Below are positions 1 through 9,355 of a stretch of DNA of 64,000 bases, in pieces. A program made the position numbers and the translations under genes. Source of the stretch: Pontibacter populi (GTDB lineage: Bacteria; Bacteroidota; Bacteroidia; Cytophagales; Hymenobacteraceae); assembly GCF_019336435.1 (NCBI RefSeq), contig NZ_JAHWXQ010000002.1:310001-374000 (forward strand), given 5' to 3'. The notes under the pieces are model-generated. The model worked only from the letters and a program-made list of their open reading frames with translations. It was not told where the DNA came from and did not search any database. Positions within the stretch are counted from its first letter, which is position 1; each line of letters opens with the position of its first letter.

Positions 1-327
1 TAAAATCTTAAATCTTGTAATTAGGAAGATGTACAAACATTATCTGGAGTGAACCAATTAGCCACTTCAAACAGCTCTTTAAAACTCTCAGTTGCCACAG
101 ATCAAAGCATGATAAAAACACCATTCCTATTACTTTTATAAGTATAGCTAATTTTGCTATATAAAAATAGAGCATCTTTAATATTATATTACCACATAAG
201 AACTCAACATATGCTCATATTTATAGCACACCACTAGGTTTATTGCGTTTTATTAGCTTGATTTGTTGATGTAATTATACTATAAAAATAAATACGCTCA
301 AAATATTAGCAAGGTTATTTTTTTATT
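1..327. other. AT-rich upstream region, no gene seen
   Basis: This stretch is very AT-rich and holds no convincing reading frame on either strand. It is the upstream region of the XRE/S24-like regulator that starts at 328 and presumably carries its promoter. I could not identify a clear TAnnTTTG box. A short minus-strand frame near 20-110 has protein-like wording but no start or family resemblance, so I do not call it. Confidence 0.5.
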
Positions 328-1125
328 ATGTCGTATATCGGGAAGAATATTAAGAAGATCAGGATGGTCAAAAAGCTAAGTCAGGCAGCCTTTGCCGAGC
401 TATTTAACTTAGCCAGACCAAGTATTGGAGCCTACGAAGAAGGGCGTTCTGAGCCTAAAATCGAGACTTTAGTGCAAATATCTAAGCACTTTGGTTTATC
501 TATTGATATGCTCCTAACCCAAGAATTAACTATAAATGACCTGTATGGATTTGATATATTTAAGCGAGACTATACAAAAGAAGAATCGCTCAAAAAAGTA
601 GCAGACTTAAAGACAGTCACCGAACCGGCAACAGTACTGGTAGAAAGCAATCACGCTTTTACCTACATAGCTAACCTGCATAAACAGGAATACCTTCAAC
701 AATTACCCGCTTTACAGTTTACAAGCAACACTTCTAACACAACGCGCGCTTTTGAAGTAAAAGGCAGCGAAATGCAATATGAACAGCATGGGCTACATGC
801 TGGCGACATACTGGTTTGTTCTATAGTAGACAAGTCAGATGCTATTCAGCTTCAGCCAGGAAATATATATGTCATGGTAACTCAGAACCAGATCCTGGTC
901 AGAAGACTTTCTAACATTTCTTCTGGAAATAACCTTCTCTTAAAAACCGACAACCCATACTATCCACCTCTTGAGGTAGCTTTAGCTGAAGTATTAGAAA
1001 TATGGGAAGTGATAGGGGTTTACAGCACTTCATTAAACCCACCCAGCATCGTAGAAGAACGCCTGACTCAGTTGGAGCAAACTGTTCGACAATTGACAAG
1101 CAAAATAACCAAGTTAGAAAAATAA
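328..1125 (+). CDS. XRE-family regulator with inactive S24/LexA-like C-terminal domain
   Basis: A DNA-binding regulator of 265 residues. Residues 5-65 form an XRE/Cro-type helix-turn-helix (KLSQAAFAELFNLARPSIGA). Residues about 140-230 resemble the S24 peptidase fold of LexA, UmuD and CI-type repressors. Family members have a catalytic serine in a G-[DN]-S-M motif; here the motif reads KGSEMQ (145-150), so glutamate sits at the serine position. The catalytic lysine position (VKRL in relatives) reads VRRL (191-194). Both catalytic residues are therefore probably missing and self-cleavage is unlikely. The last 25 residues are heptad-like (ERLTQLEQTVRQLTSKITKL) and suggest coiled-coil oligomerisation. 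The next gene, a PLD-family nuclease, follows after a few bases and is probably co-transcribed. Such proteins are common in Bacteroidota; the target genes are unknown. Confidence 0.85.
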   Translation: MSYIGKNIKKIRMVKKLSQAAFAELFNLARPSIGAYEEGRSEPKIETLVQISKHFGLSIDMLLTQELTINDLYGFDIFKRDYTKEESLKKVADLKTVTEPATVLVESNHAFTYIANLHKQEYLQQLPALQFTSNTSNTTRAFEVKGSEMQYEQHGLHAGDILVCSIVDKSDAIQLQPGNIYVMVTQNQILVRRLSNISSGNNLLLKTDNPYYPPLEVALAEVLEIWEVIGVYSTSLNPPSIVEERLTQLEQTVRQLTSKITKLEK

Positions 1126-1134
1126 CACTTGTCT

Positions 1135-1599
1135 ATGAAAGAAATAGAAAAACAGATCAATCGGGCATATTTTAGTCCGGGCACCGAGTGTCTCAATGCA
1201 ATTCTGGATAGTATAAATAATGCTGAGTACTCATTAAAGATTTGCGTTTTTACTATCAGTGATGACCGTATTACAGCAGCTATTATAAAAGCTCACCAGG
1301 AGGGGGTTCAGGTTAGACTGTTAACTGATAACGAGAAGCTTTTTGATAAGGGATCAGACATACGGGAATTGGCAGCAGCAGGTATAGAAACACGGGTAGA
1401 CGTAACACAGTACCACATGCACCACAAATTTGCCATCATAGACAATGAAGCTTTACTTACTGGCAGCTACAACTGGACCCGTAGTGCTGCCAACTATAAC
1501 CATGAAAACCTTCTAGTGACTAATCAACGGGATATTGTTACATCCTATCTTCTAGAGTTCGATAAGTTATGGGATGAGATGCCGCTATTTGATGAGTAG
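1135..1599 (+). CDS. Single-HKD phospholipase D-like nuclease
   Basis: A compact PLD-superfamily protein. It has one HxKxxxxD signature, HHKFAIID, followed by the GSYNWT strand that is typical of Nuc/mitoPLD-type endonucleases and cardiolipin-hydrolase relatives. Single-HKD members normally dimerise to build one active site and hydrolyse phosphodiester bonds in nucleic acid or lipid. There is no signal peptide, so it is cytoplasmic. I place the start at the ATG at 1135; a TTG two codons upstream (1129) is an alternative. It sits 9 bases after the XRE/S24-like regulator, which suggests one transcript and regulation by that protein. A nuclease role in defence or repair is inference; the fold assignment is firm. 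Confidence 0.85.
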   Translation: MKEIEKQINRAYFSPGTECLNAILDSINNAEYSLKICVFTISDDRITAAIIKAHQEGVQVRLLTDNEKLFDKGSDIRELAAAGIETRVDVTQYHMHHKFAIIDNEALLTGSYNWTRSAANYNHENLLVTNQRDIVTSYLLEFDKLWDEMPLFDE

Positions 1600-1695
1600 A
1601 AATCACTTTCTACTCAGTTTAGGAAACACTGTAAGTGGTATTGAAAAAGTTTTCAATTATAGTTTAAAGTATCCATTTACAGCAGCCAAATCCTT

Positions 1696-1770
1696 GTGGA
1701 AATGGTTCGACGATTCCATCCTTTGGTCTACTTAAAAGCCCCTCAGTTAATTCTGAGGGGCTTTTACTTT
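1696..1770 (+). repeat. Dispersed structured repeat, copy 1
   Basis: First of five copies of a structured repeat. GTGGA (1696) and TCTAC (ending 1731) delimit a 36-nt module that can fold as an outer stem GTGGA/TCTAC and inner stem ATGG/CCAT. A perfect 13-bp hairpin follows (1734-1765, loop TTAATT), running into T-rich sequence like an intrinsic terminator. This copy lacks the distal TTATCGAAC arm present in copies 2, 4 and 5. It lies about 100 bases downstream of the PLD nuclease gene. Confidence 0.8.
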
Positions 1771-1928
1771 CTGCACGTATTCTATTCATCCACATTTTGC
1801 TTCATTATTAGCTACTCGGCATGTTTGTCTTTATTTTGTGAGGTGGCAATAGGCGCATTGGAGCAGAACGCTGAAATAAGCGTTAGGCTATATCTTACCG
1901 CCGGTTGGAATTATAAATTCTTAGAACC

Positions 1929-2129
1929 ATGCTTAAAGCCTTAGTTATCATTTTTGTTTGTGTAGGCTTCATTTACATTTTGTTTTATCCTTTTTTGAAG
2001 CACGCTGTTAACAGAAAGAAACTCTTGAAGGGGTTCCTCATCCTATATGCTGTTGTTGCTGCTATCTCTACTATTGGGCGATCCCAACAATCAGGAAAGT
2101 CAGGCATAAAGAAGCGATGCTTAATTTAA
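1929..2129 (+). CDS. Possible small membrane protein
   Basis: A 66-residue frame with two hydrophobic segments (about 3-24 and 35-48) separated by a basic stretch (NRKKLLK). I do not recognise a family. It overlaps the end of an opposite-strand hydrophobic frame at 2071-2274, so at most one of the two may be real over the shared 59 bases, or they are convergent genes. The preceding sequence has a short hairpin (AACGCT/AGCGTT near 1870-1890). Weakly supported. Confidence 0.3.
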   Translation: MLKALVIIFVCVGFIYILFYPFLKHAVNRKKLLKGFLILYAVVAAISTIGRSQQSGKSGIKKRCLI

Positions 2130-2274
2130 TATCCACTGCATTCCAAAAGAAGAGCACACTAGGAATGATAAACAGATACATCCAAAAAGCTCTCTGCCAA
2201 CTGAAGGTCAACTTATCCCCATGCGTAGTTAAAGGGTTCTTCACGTGGTGTTCTTTAAAATTCTTGTACACCAC
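2071..2274 (-). CDS. Possible small two-helix membrane protein
   Basis: A 67-residue frame with a polar N-terminus and two predicted membrane helices (around WMYLFIIPSVLFFW and SIASLCLTFLIVGIA). The start would be a GTG. The composition looks protein-like, with aromatic residues at helix edges, but I recognise no family. It is convergent with, and overlaps, another small hydrophobic frame (1929-2129). Treat as hypothetical. Confidence 0.35.
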   Translation of the reverse strand: MVYKNFKEHHVKNPLTTHGDKLTFSWQRAFWMYLFIIPSVLFFWNAVDIKLSIASLCLTFLIVGIAQ

Positions 2275-2343
2275 ATCAAAAGGCTCTAGCAGTCAGGAGC
2301 CTAATGATGTGAGATAATGATTTATAATCTATTTCTTTACTTC

Positions 2344-3108
2344 TTATTTGGGAAGCTTAAAGAATACCGGCAAGGCATAGTTAACCCTGACTACCCGGCC
2401 ATTCTGCTTTCCGGGGTTCCAAGCCGGCATGCTTTCAAAGACCCGAATTGCCTCTGCATCCGTGCTTTCACTCAGACTTTTTAATATTTTGAAATCAGTC
2501 AGCTCTCCAGCCTTGCCAACAACGAATTTAATCACAACCACGCCCGCCACTTTTTTATCCAGTGCATCTTTGGGATACTTTAAGTTAGCAGCCAAGTACT
2601 TTTCCATCGCCGGCTGCCCGCCAGGAAAATCAGGCATCTGTTCGACATATTCGTAAGGTCTCTCTACCGGAGGTAGTACTTCCTTCGAAGCGATTGTAAC
2701 CGGAACAGATACCTGCACCGCCACCGGTTGCCCCCCTTGCTGTCCTGGCTTCCAGCCCGGCATAGCCAATGCAGCTTTAATGATTTCCTGCTCCAATGCT
2801 TTGTTGGTTTCGAGTTGCCGCTGTTCCTGCGGTATAAACGTTTCACCAATCGTGGCTTCAGTCACCTGTCCCGTTTTACCAATAACCAGGTTAAGAGTTA
2901 TAATGCCACCCTGGCCACGGTTTACATCAGCTAACGCTCTTTCAAAGTATGGATTTACAGCCTGGGTGCCACCAAGCAAAGCTGGCTTCTGATCTACCTT
3001 AGAGTAAACTTTATCAGGTGCTTGTTGGGCTGTAGTTTCTGTTAGGACGCCTACTCCTACCTGTAAAAGCAAGGCACAAACTAATCCTTTTGTAAATGTA
3101 TAATTCAT
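2344..3108 (-). CDS. Secreted TonB-family protein with two TonB C-terminal domains
   Basis: A 254-residue exported protein. An N-terminal signal peptide ends near TTAQQ. Two copies of the TonB C-terminal fold follow: residues about 55-150 (GGIITLNLVIGKTGQVTEATI ... AMPGWKPGQQGGQPVAVQVSVPV) and about 165-254 (YPKDALDKKVAGVVVIKFVVGKAGELTDF ... MPAWNPGKQNGRVVRVNYALPV). The W-x-P-G-xx-G-xxV signature occurs in both. There is no inner-membrane anchor apart from the signal, unlike true TonB, so energy transduction is doubtful; Bacteroidota have many such periplasmic TonB-domain proteins of unknown role. It is the most distal of a minus-strand series of secreted proteins. Confidence 0.85.
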   Translation of the reverse strand: MNYTFTKGLVCALLLQVGVGVLTETTAQQAPDKVYSKVDQKPALLGGTQAVNPYFERALADVNRGQGGIITLNLVIGKTGQVTEATIGETFIPQEQRQLETNKALEQEIIKAALAMPGWKPGQQGGQPVAVQVSVPVTIASKEVLPPVERPYEYVEQMPDFPGGQPAMEKYLAANLKYPKDALDKKVAGVVVIKFVVGKAGELTDFKILKSLSESTDAEAIRVFESMPAWNPGKQNGRVVRVNYALPVFFKLPK

Positions 3109-3234
3109 AATCTATATAACTAATAAACACTTTTGTTTGGAATGCTAATCAAATTGATTGCTGTTGATGAGGTAAATAAAGATAAAGTAAATACTGATAG
3201 CGTAATAAGTTTATTTGAATACCCTGTGTTAAAA

Positions 3235-4290
3235 TTAGTAAAAAGTGTAGCGGTAGAATTTAGATTCGGAAGGTTGTCCGTTGGCATATAAAATGACAAT
3301 GCCTTCCAGCAACCCTTGCTCATTGTAGTAATAGTTAGTTGTTGTGCCTCCCTCCTTTTCTTTCAGAGTCGCTCTTCCAGTTGCATCTCGCGTATATGCG
3401 CCATCATAGTATCCTGTCTCTTCCATAAGCTTGCCAGCTGCATTGTAGGTGTAGGTACTATTAGGCACGCGTCTGCCTTCAGCTGAACGGGCTATCTTGT
3501 CTAATACAGGATAAAAACCATACTTGGTAAATAGAAGCCTTCCAGCTTCCGGGTGCAGACGCAGGTATTGAAAAACTTCCATCTCAAAATCAAGTTCCCC
3601 TGATTCTACCAGTTTTCCAGCTATCACCCTGTCATAGTAATAATCCGGTTCGCTTAATCCTTTAGGAGAATACGATAAATGATCTCTGCGCTGGATACTT
3701 TTATCTGCACCCGCAACATAGGATCTGGTTAAGCTTACAGACTCATAAGAACTGTACTTTCGGCGGGTCTCTTCGTACGTCGTATCATTTTTAACCCAAG
3801 TGCGGGTTGTAGTTTCCCTCACCCATTTTTGAGCATCTGAATCCCAACTAAAAGCGCCAGCAGCCTGTTTTTTTTTTGGCACATAGCGGTGCTGGTTTCT
3901 CAGCATCCAGGTAATTGCACTTTTGTCGGTATCTCCTTCTTTACTTAGGCCATCGTATTGGGTAAACATCTCCATTAAACCATTCTTGCCATAAGCATAA
4001 TCTGTTCTTCCACTCACTTTGTCCGGATAGTATGATTCGCTTCGTATCAAGCGGCCTTGCTTATCAAACAACTGATAGTTTGACAAAAACCGGGGGTCGG
4101 TCAGTTTTCCATTATAGTAGTTATCTGATTCAACAAACACTTCTTTGACACCTTTTCGTTTGTAAAGCGATGTTATGTCCTCACCATATGCCTTATCCAA
4201 CTCCTGCCCTTGTGCCATACAGGCAAAAGGAAGGAAGAAAAGAAAGGCTGCAAAGCCCAAAGGTATCTTATCGTAAGGTGAAGATGGCAT
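3235..4290 (-). CDS. Secreted protein with YD/MORN-like repeats, unknown function
   Basis: A 351-residue protein with a signal peptide (hydrophobic core GFAAFLFFLPFACMA, cleavage near AQG). The mature part contains repeated short beta-hairpin units such as YQLFDKQGRLIRSESYY, YAYGKNGLMEMFTQYDG, YTYNAAGKLMEETGYYDG and YYYNEQGLLEGIVILY. These resemble YD/RHS or YwqK-type MORN repeats, in which G-x-L is preceded by aromatic and asparagine-rich turns. No enzymatic motif is visible. It lies 64 bases downstream of the large T9SS cargo gene on the same strand and could share its transcript. Cell-envelope or surface location is inferred. Confidence 0.7.
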   Translation of the reverse strand: MPSSPYDKIPLGFAAFLFFLPFACMAQGQELDKAYGEDITSLYKRKGVKEVFVESDNYYNGKLTDPRFLSNYQLFDKQGRLIRSESYYPDKVSGRTDYAYGKNGLMEMFTQYDGLSKEGDTDKSAITWMLRNQHRYVPKKKQAAGAFSWDSDAQKWVRETTTRTWVKNDTTYEETRRKYSSYESVSLTRSYVAGADKSIQRRDHLSYSPKGLSEPDYYYDRVIAGKLVESGELDFEMEVFQYLRLHPEAGRLLFTKYGFYPVLDKIARSAEGRRVPNSTYTYNAAGKLMEETGYYDGAYTRDATGRATLKEKEGGTTTNYYYNEQGLLEGIVILYANGQPSESKFYRYTFY

Positions 4291-4353
4291 CTTTAATCTT
4301 TGTTATTCATAGGTTTCCTTACTAAAAAGAGAAACCACAGGCATTTAGACTTT

Positions 4354-7300
4354 TTAATTGACCACAACTTTTTTGGTTGTTGCGGCCTTACCATCTGATA
4401 GGTAAAGGAAATAGATACCAGGCGCCAGGTGGGCTACTGCGACCTTCTCACGTACTTCATTGTCCAAGACACGCACAGACTTGTCAAACACTAATTTTCC
4501 CTTACTGTCATAGAGCATCAATGCGACTGCACTCCTTTTTAGCCCTTCCAACAGGATGTGCAAGTCAGAATGGACCGGATTTGGAAAAACTTCGATGCGG
4601 GCCTGTTTTTCCAGATCTTCCAAACCCGTAACGGAACTCATACGCCACTGAGATGATTCTTTGTTTAGGTTGCCTGCTTTATCTTTAGTAGCTCCCTTTG
4701 GAACCTCTACAGTAATCATACTCCCTAGGGAGGGTTTGATTTCAAGGTTGTAACTTGCTTCTGACCCGGAAAAGGAGTGCTTTTCAGCCCCAGAAACCAC
4801 TACATCTTCAATAGTAAAGCCTTCTACAGGTTCATCAAAGTTCAGTTGAATTAACACCGGATCCTGTGTTGTGATACTGGAAACCGTACTGCTTATATGC
4901 ACACGAGGTGCAGTTCTATCCAGCCTGATTTTAACATCATGGGTACTGATGTTTCCAAGATTATCGCGTAGCTCCATGAATACATATTTATCACCGTCTT
5001 GACCTGAAAACTCATTACCTTCTCCATTGTAGAGAATATTCCAAGTTTTTGTTACTCCTGCAGCTTCCCACTCACTCCAGATTCGATCATTCACATAGCC
5101 ATTGGAGAAACGCATTTCTATGGCATCATCCGGTATGATTTCCAATTGCACCAGCGGGTTGTTGGTAAAAGTAACTCCCTTATTGATGGTTATAGCGCCG
5201 GCTGGTCCCGTCTTGTTTATGATAAATCGGACGGTGGTTTGGTTCCCACAATCATCTTGAGCTACCATTTCATAATTTCCATCCTCCCATATCCCGGCGC
5301 CGCTATAAATTTTGGTCCCATTCAGCGTAGCAGTACCCTCATTAAAATATAGGTGTACGTTATGATTGTAAGCTTCACCATCCGCAACGCCAGTTATAAT
5401 GGGTGCCACTTTGTCTATCTTAAAATTAAGGATAGTCCTATTGCCAGCCTCATCGGTTACATATAACGTATATTCAGCATCATCAGAAAGAGTAGTACCA
5501 CTCAATATCTTTTCAACAGAATATTTACGTAAAGCACTTACATAGCCATTTCCTTCAAAGAAGATAGTTCGTGCTGAGTTATATTTTCCATTGTCCTCTA
5601 CCCCGGTAATCACAGGCGGGGTGAGATCGATCGTAAATCTTCCGGAGATACTATTGCCCGCCTGATCCGTAACTACCACTGTGTATTCTCCTTCCTGGCT
5701 AACCACAACACCACTTTCAATGGGCTCTCCATTCAGGGTTGCGCGGGGGGAGGGCCAGTTATCACTAAATGTAACTGTTACCGGTTCGTTATGCAGCTGG
5801 TTTCCTATAATATTTGTGGTAGGTTTGCGTTTATCTATTGTACAAGTAACTTCAGTGTAATTCCCTGCTTCATCTGTCAGGCGAATTTTATAATACTTTT
5901 CATCGCTGAGCACAATCTTCCCGCCAGTATAAGTATAGTTTTCGTTCAAAAGCGCCGCGCCTTCCGTAAACGTTACCGTCTGTTCAGTATTATAATAGGC
6001 CCCGTCTTCAATACCGCTTAACACAGGTGGTGTTCTATCGATTGTAAATTTATCGGGCAGAGTTGCAGGCAGGCCATCAATGACCCGGCTTGCCCCTTTG
6101 TCATTTTCCATCCGCAGCTCAATTGTTCCCTCACCCGTTCCTGTTACAACACGGACAGCAACAGTACTGCCTAAGCTATTGCTTACTTGTTTTATATATG
6201 CACCCGTAAGACCTTCCGTTGCAATTGAAAAGTTTTCCGCTGTTAATCCATATATAGTGTAACTAAAGGTGATATAAAAAATTACTTCTTCAACCTTGGT
6301 TTTGAGCCTAGGAGATCCTCTCATAGAGGAGATTTCAGCATGTGCCGGAGCAGTTGTAAACAAAACTTGATTGCCATAGGATATTCCCACATCATTCATA
6401 GCATAGGCCCGCGCAAAATACCTTGTGCTCGGTTGTAAGTCAGTTATTGTACCTGAAAATGCCCCATCACCACTTTCCAACACCAATTTAGGGCCGGCAA
6501 TAGTTGTTATGTTAGTAGTGCTGCTATATACGATGCCACGCTCCAAGACGGTGCTACCGCCATTGTCTGTTATTTCACCTCCTATCGTAGCTGAACTTGG
6601 TGTAATAGAGTGAGCGGCTGAGGTTGTGAGTGCCGGAGGCACATGCCCCTGGTAATTGATAGTGTAAGCAGGGCTTGCTGTATTCAAATTCCCAGCTGCG
6701 TCAGTTGCTTTGCCGGCAGCTATAGTTATGGTAATATCCCCTTTAACGGCGGGAATTACGCGCAACGTGTAAGTAGCTTCACTGCCAGAAAATGCTCCTA
6801 TGGTGCCACCTTCCACGACAATATCGCTGGCAATGAAGCCTGTGACAGGCTCGGTAAATGTGATGTCAACAACTACAGGGTAAGTAGTGTGTGGTGTATC
6901 GCCAGCAATATGCATAACAAGAGCCGGTGGCGTCTGATCAAGTATGATGTCGTTTGCATATACTTCCGAAACATTCCCAGCATCATCTTTTAGTTGCAGG
7001 TAAACTGTCTTTTTTCCATCTCCATACATCAGTGACCAGCTTGTTGTGTACTTTACAGTAGTCCAGCTCCCCCAATTGACACCATTGTTAGATAGACGCA
7101 TGGTACTAGCACCTGACTGGGTAATAGTTAAAGTAACAGAGGTTTGGTTGGTATAACTACTACCGCTATTAATGGTGAAGCTCCCGGTAGGTGGGATTTC
7201 ATCCAGGTCTTTGACACTTAAAGTAAATGGCTTTTCAACAAAGAGGCCTTCTGTATCTGTACTTCGAATACGAATGGTATATGTCTTCTTCACTTCAAAA

Positions 7301-9330
7301 TCCGGAATGTGGCTAACCTTCAAAGCACTTCCAGAAATGGTAAAAAGCGCATTGTCTTCACTGCCTGTCCCTTCTACCAGCGTGTAGGTATATCCATCCG
7401 TATTATCATCAGTTGTGGACAAGCTCGCCACCGTGGTTCCGGTAGCTATATTTTCTGTTATAAGGCTTGTAGAAAGTAAAATGCCCGAAGGAGGGTCATT
7501 AGCGGGTGTAATCGTGATAGTTTTAGTAACAATTCCACTGGCAGTATGGCCATCATTTACTGTGAAGCTGATGACACGAGGTGTTAAGTCTGGATTTCTG
7601 GAAGTATTGGCATAAGTAACGGCTCTAAGGGCAGCCTGCCATTGTTGCAAAGTGGCGGTGGCACCTTGCGAGTGAAGTGAAAGCCTGCCCACGGCGGCAT
7701 CGTAGTGCGCGGTGATGTTGCCTGTAGTGGCTGCATTACCAGAAAAACCAAGTATATCCTGGTCGCTTTTAAAGTTACTGGAGATGTGGATGTTAGCCGA
7801 AAGTAAAGTAGGTTTGTCTCCAGCAGTTAATATAAAACCTGGATCTACAGCCACTGGCACAGGTACAGGTACTGTATAGGGGGCTTCTGTGAATTCGGTA
7901 GAGCCTTCAGAAGTAGCTATTGTAGCCGCCTGGTGAAATACACCTTCCGTACTCAGTTTCACTAACCAAAAATCGCGTGCACCTATGGAATTATCACTTT
8001 TATCGCCACTAGCCACACCTGCGGTATAACCTCCCAGGATAAACCCTTTATCTGTTGTTTGCTGCATAGCATACAGGTTGTCATTATCTTTTGAACCAAG
8101 CCCCAGGTCCCATGACTTACTTCCATTGCCATCGACTTTTATCAACCAGTAGTCGTTTCCTCCATTAGTGGGTTGGCTCTTATCTCCTATAGTAATGTTA
8201 GTACCTGAGGTGGTATAACCACCAATTAGAAAGCCACCATCATCTGTCTGGATAACAGCGCTGGCATAATCATCCCCTGTTCCACCAAGCGTGGTATCCC
8301 ACATTTTATTGCCAGCAGCATCAAGGCGCAGTATCCAGTAATCCCTGACCATTATTACTGCCTGACTTTTATCTCCTGACCTACCAGATTTAGAGTCGCC
8401 AACCAGAATATACCCTCCGTCAGGTGTTTGTTGAATAGCACGCAAATCGTCTGTCCAGCTACCCCCCAATGTTTTGTCCCATTCCTTTTTACCTGACCCA
8501 TCCAGCTTGACAATCCAGTAGTCGCTGTCCCCCTTCGATGGTTGTGATTTAAAAGCATAGGCACTCGAATAAGACCTTCCGCCCAGAATGTAGCCACCAT
8601 CACTGGTCTGCTGGAGATCTGACAGATAGTCAACACTATTTCCCCCGATGGTTTTGTCCCATTGCTTCTTGCCAGCCGCATCTATTTTAACAACCCAGTA
8701 GTCCTCTTGTCCATAGGAGCCTTCTGACTTATCGACAAAACCACTGCTAGAATGGCCTCCCAAGATGAAACCGCCGTCTGTTGTTTGTCGCAAGGCAGAA
8801 AGATGGTCGTCTCCGTAAGAACCAAACCGCTTGTCCCACAGTTTATTTCCCTGCCCATCGATACGCACAATCCAGTAATCATCATTTGGGCCCAGGTTGT
8901 CGTAAATGGCCATATCCTGGCTCCTGTCGCCTGATTTTGGTGACCTGGAGTAGCCTCCTAAGATATACCCCCCGTCTGAGGTCTGCTGCACAGCGCTAAG
9001 TATATCAGCCCCGCTACCGCCAAAGGTTCTATCCCATTGCTTGTTACCGGCAGCATCCGTTTTCACGACCCAGTAATCCACACCTCCTCTGGAAGTCTCA
9101 GACTTATCGCCTGAAACACCAGAACCGGAATATCCTCCTAAGAGGTAACCACCATCATTTGTCTGAATTACAATTTGTAAAGCCTCGTCATAGGTTGCTC
9201 CTATGGTTTTATCCCATAGTTTATGAGGTGCGTGCTGGGCCTGCAGCGGGTGGAATACCGTAAAACATAGTAGAAATAGGACAAAACGTAAAAGTCGTCC
9301 TGTGAAGGGTGCGTAGAAGTTTGAATGCAT
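4354..9330 (-). CDS. Giant T9SS-exported surface protein with WDK-repeat propeller, cadherin and Ig-like domains
   Basis: About 1,658 residues. A signal peptide ends at HPLQAQ. Seven tandem repeats of about 60 residues follow (roughly 7,900-9,220 in nucleotides), each with W-D-x-x-x-G, QQTxDGGYILGG, GDKS and DYWxVKxD. They probably form a beta-propeller. Next come a cadherin-like unit (PPSGILLSTSLITENIATGT), several Ig-like units with TPP...DQTPP and IDKxAPxITGVxDG ... TLNG patterns, and a C-terminal T9SS type A sorting domain (EVFPNPVHSDLHI ... GIYFLYL, ending VVVN). The family role is surface adhesion or binding; the ligand is unknown. I start at the ATG at 9330 rather than a longer frame from 9369 because a TATATTTG promoter box lies between them and the signal peptide fits. 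Confidence 0.88.
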   Translation of the reverse strand: MHSNFYAPFTGRLLRFVLFLLCFTVFHPLQAQHAPHKLWDKTIGATYDEALQIVIQTNDGGYLLGGYSGSGVSGDKSETSRGGVDYWVVKTDAAGNKQWDRTFGGSGADILSAVQQTSDGGYILGGYSRSPKSGDRSQDMAIYDNLGPNDDYWIVRIDGQGNKLWDKRFGSYGDDHLSALRQTTDGGFILGGHSSSGFVDKSEGSYGQEDYWVVKIDAAGKKQWDKTIGGNSVDYLSDLQQTSDGGYILGGRSYSSAYAFKSQPSKGDSDYWIVKLDGSGKKEWDKTLGGSWTDDLRAIQQTPDGGYILVGDSKSGRSGDKSQAVIMVRDYWILRLDAAGNKMWDTTLGGTGDDYASAVIQTDDGGFLIGGYTTSGTNITIGDKSQPTNGGNDYWLIKVDGNGSKSWDLGLGSKDNDNLYAMQQTTDKGFILGGYTAGVASGDKSDNSIGARDFWLVKLSTEGVFHQAATIATSEGSTEFTEAPYTVPVPVPVAVDPGFILTAGDKPTLLSANIHISSNFKSDQDILGFSGNAATTGNITAHYDAAVGRLSLHSQGATATLQQWQAALRAVTYANTSRNPDLTPRVISFTVNDGHTASGIVTKTITITPANDPPSGILLSTSLITENIATGTTVASLSTTDDNTDGYTYTLVEGTGSEDNALFTISGSALKVSHIPDFEVKKTYTIRIRSTDTEGLFVEKPFTLSVKDLDEIPPTGSFTINSGSSYTNQTSVTLTITQSGASTMRLSNNGVNWGSWTTVKYTTSWSLMYGDGKKTVYLQLKDDAGNVSEVYANDIILDQTPPALVMHIAGDTPHTTYPVVVDITFTEPVTGFIASDIVVEGGTIGAFSGSEATYTLRVIPAVKGDITITIAAGKATDAAGNLNTASPAYTINYQGHVPPALTTSAAHSITPSSATIGGEITDNGGSTVLERGIVYSSTTNITTIAGPKLVLESGDGAFSGTITDLQPSTRYFARAYAMNDVGISYGNQVLFTTAPAHAEISSMRGSPRLKTKVEEVIFYITFSYTIYGLTAENFSIATEGLTGAYIKQVSNSLGSTVAVRVVTGTGEGTIELRMENDKGASRVIDGLPATLPDKFTIDRTPPVLSGIEDGAYYNTEQTVTFTEGAALLNENYTYTGGKIVLSDEKYYKIRLTDEAGNYTEVTCTIDKRKPTTNIIGNQLHNEPVTVTFSDNWPSPRATLNGEPIESGVVVSQEGEYTVVVTDQAGNSISGRFTIDLTPPVITGVEDNGKYNSARTIFFEGNGYVSALRKYSVEKILSGTTLSDDAEYTLYVTDEAGNRTILNFKIDKVAPIITGVADGEAYNHNVHLYFNEGTATLNGTKIYSGAGIWEDGNYEMVAQDDCGNQTTVRFIINKTGPAGAITINKGVTFTNNPLVQLEIIPDDAIEMRFSNGYVNDRIWSEWEAAGVTKTWNILYNGEGNEFSGQDGDKYVFMELRDNLGNISTHDVKIRLDRTAPRVHISSTVSSITTQDPVLIQLNFDEPVEGFTIEDVVVSGAEKHSFSGSEASYNLEIKPSLGSMITVEVPKGATKDKAGNLNKESSQWRMSSVTGLEDLEKQARIEVFPNPVHSDLHILLEGLKRSAVALMLYDSKGKLVFDKSVRVLDNEVREKVAVAHLAPGIYFLYLSDGKAATTKKVVVN

Positions 9331-9347
9331 AGGTTGAGATCTTAGCA

Positions 9348-9355
9348 CAAATATA
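9348..9355 (-). promoter_or_regulatory. Candidate -7 box of the giant T9SS gene
   Basis: TATATTTG on the minus strand matches the Bacteroidota -7 consensus TAnnTTTG. It lies about 18 bases before the chosen ATG (9330), implying a very short leader. No good -33 TTG is visible at standard spacing. Confidence 0.45.

Noticed and set aside
1696..1731. tRNA T-arm or tRNA fragment (GGTTCGA-like) in the repeat module
   Set aside because: GGTTCGA recalls a T-loop, but the 5-bp T-stem, acceptor stem and anticodon arm are absent in all five copies.
1860..1895. attC-like integron site (GTTAGGC after AGCGTT)
   Set aside because: GTTRRRY and a short AACGCT/AGCGTT hairpin are present, but there is no RYYYAAC partner at the right distance and no integrase in the window.
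7929..9219. CRISPR-like or tandem DNA repeat
   Set aside because: The periodicity comes from repeated protein units of about 60 residues. Nucleotide identity is low and there are no uniform spacers.
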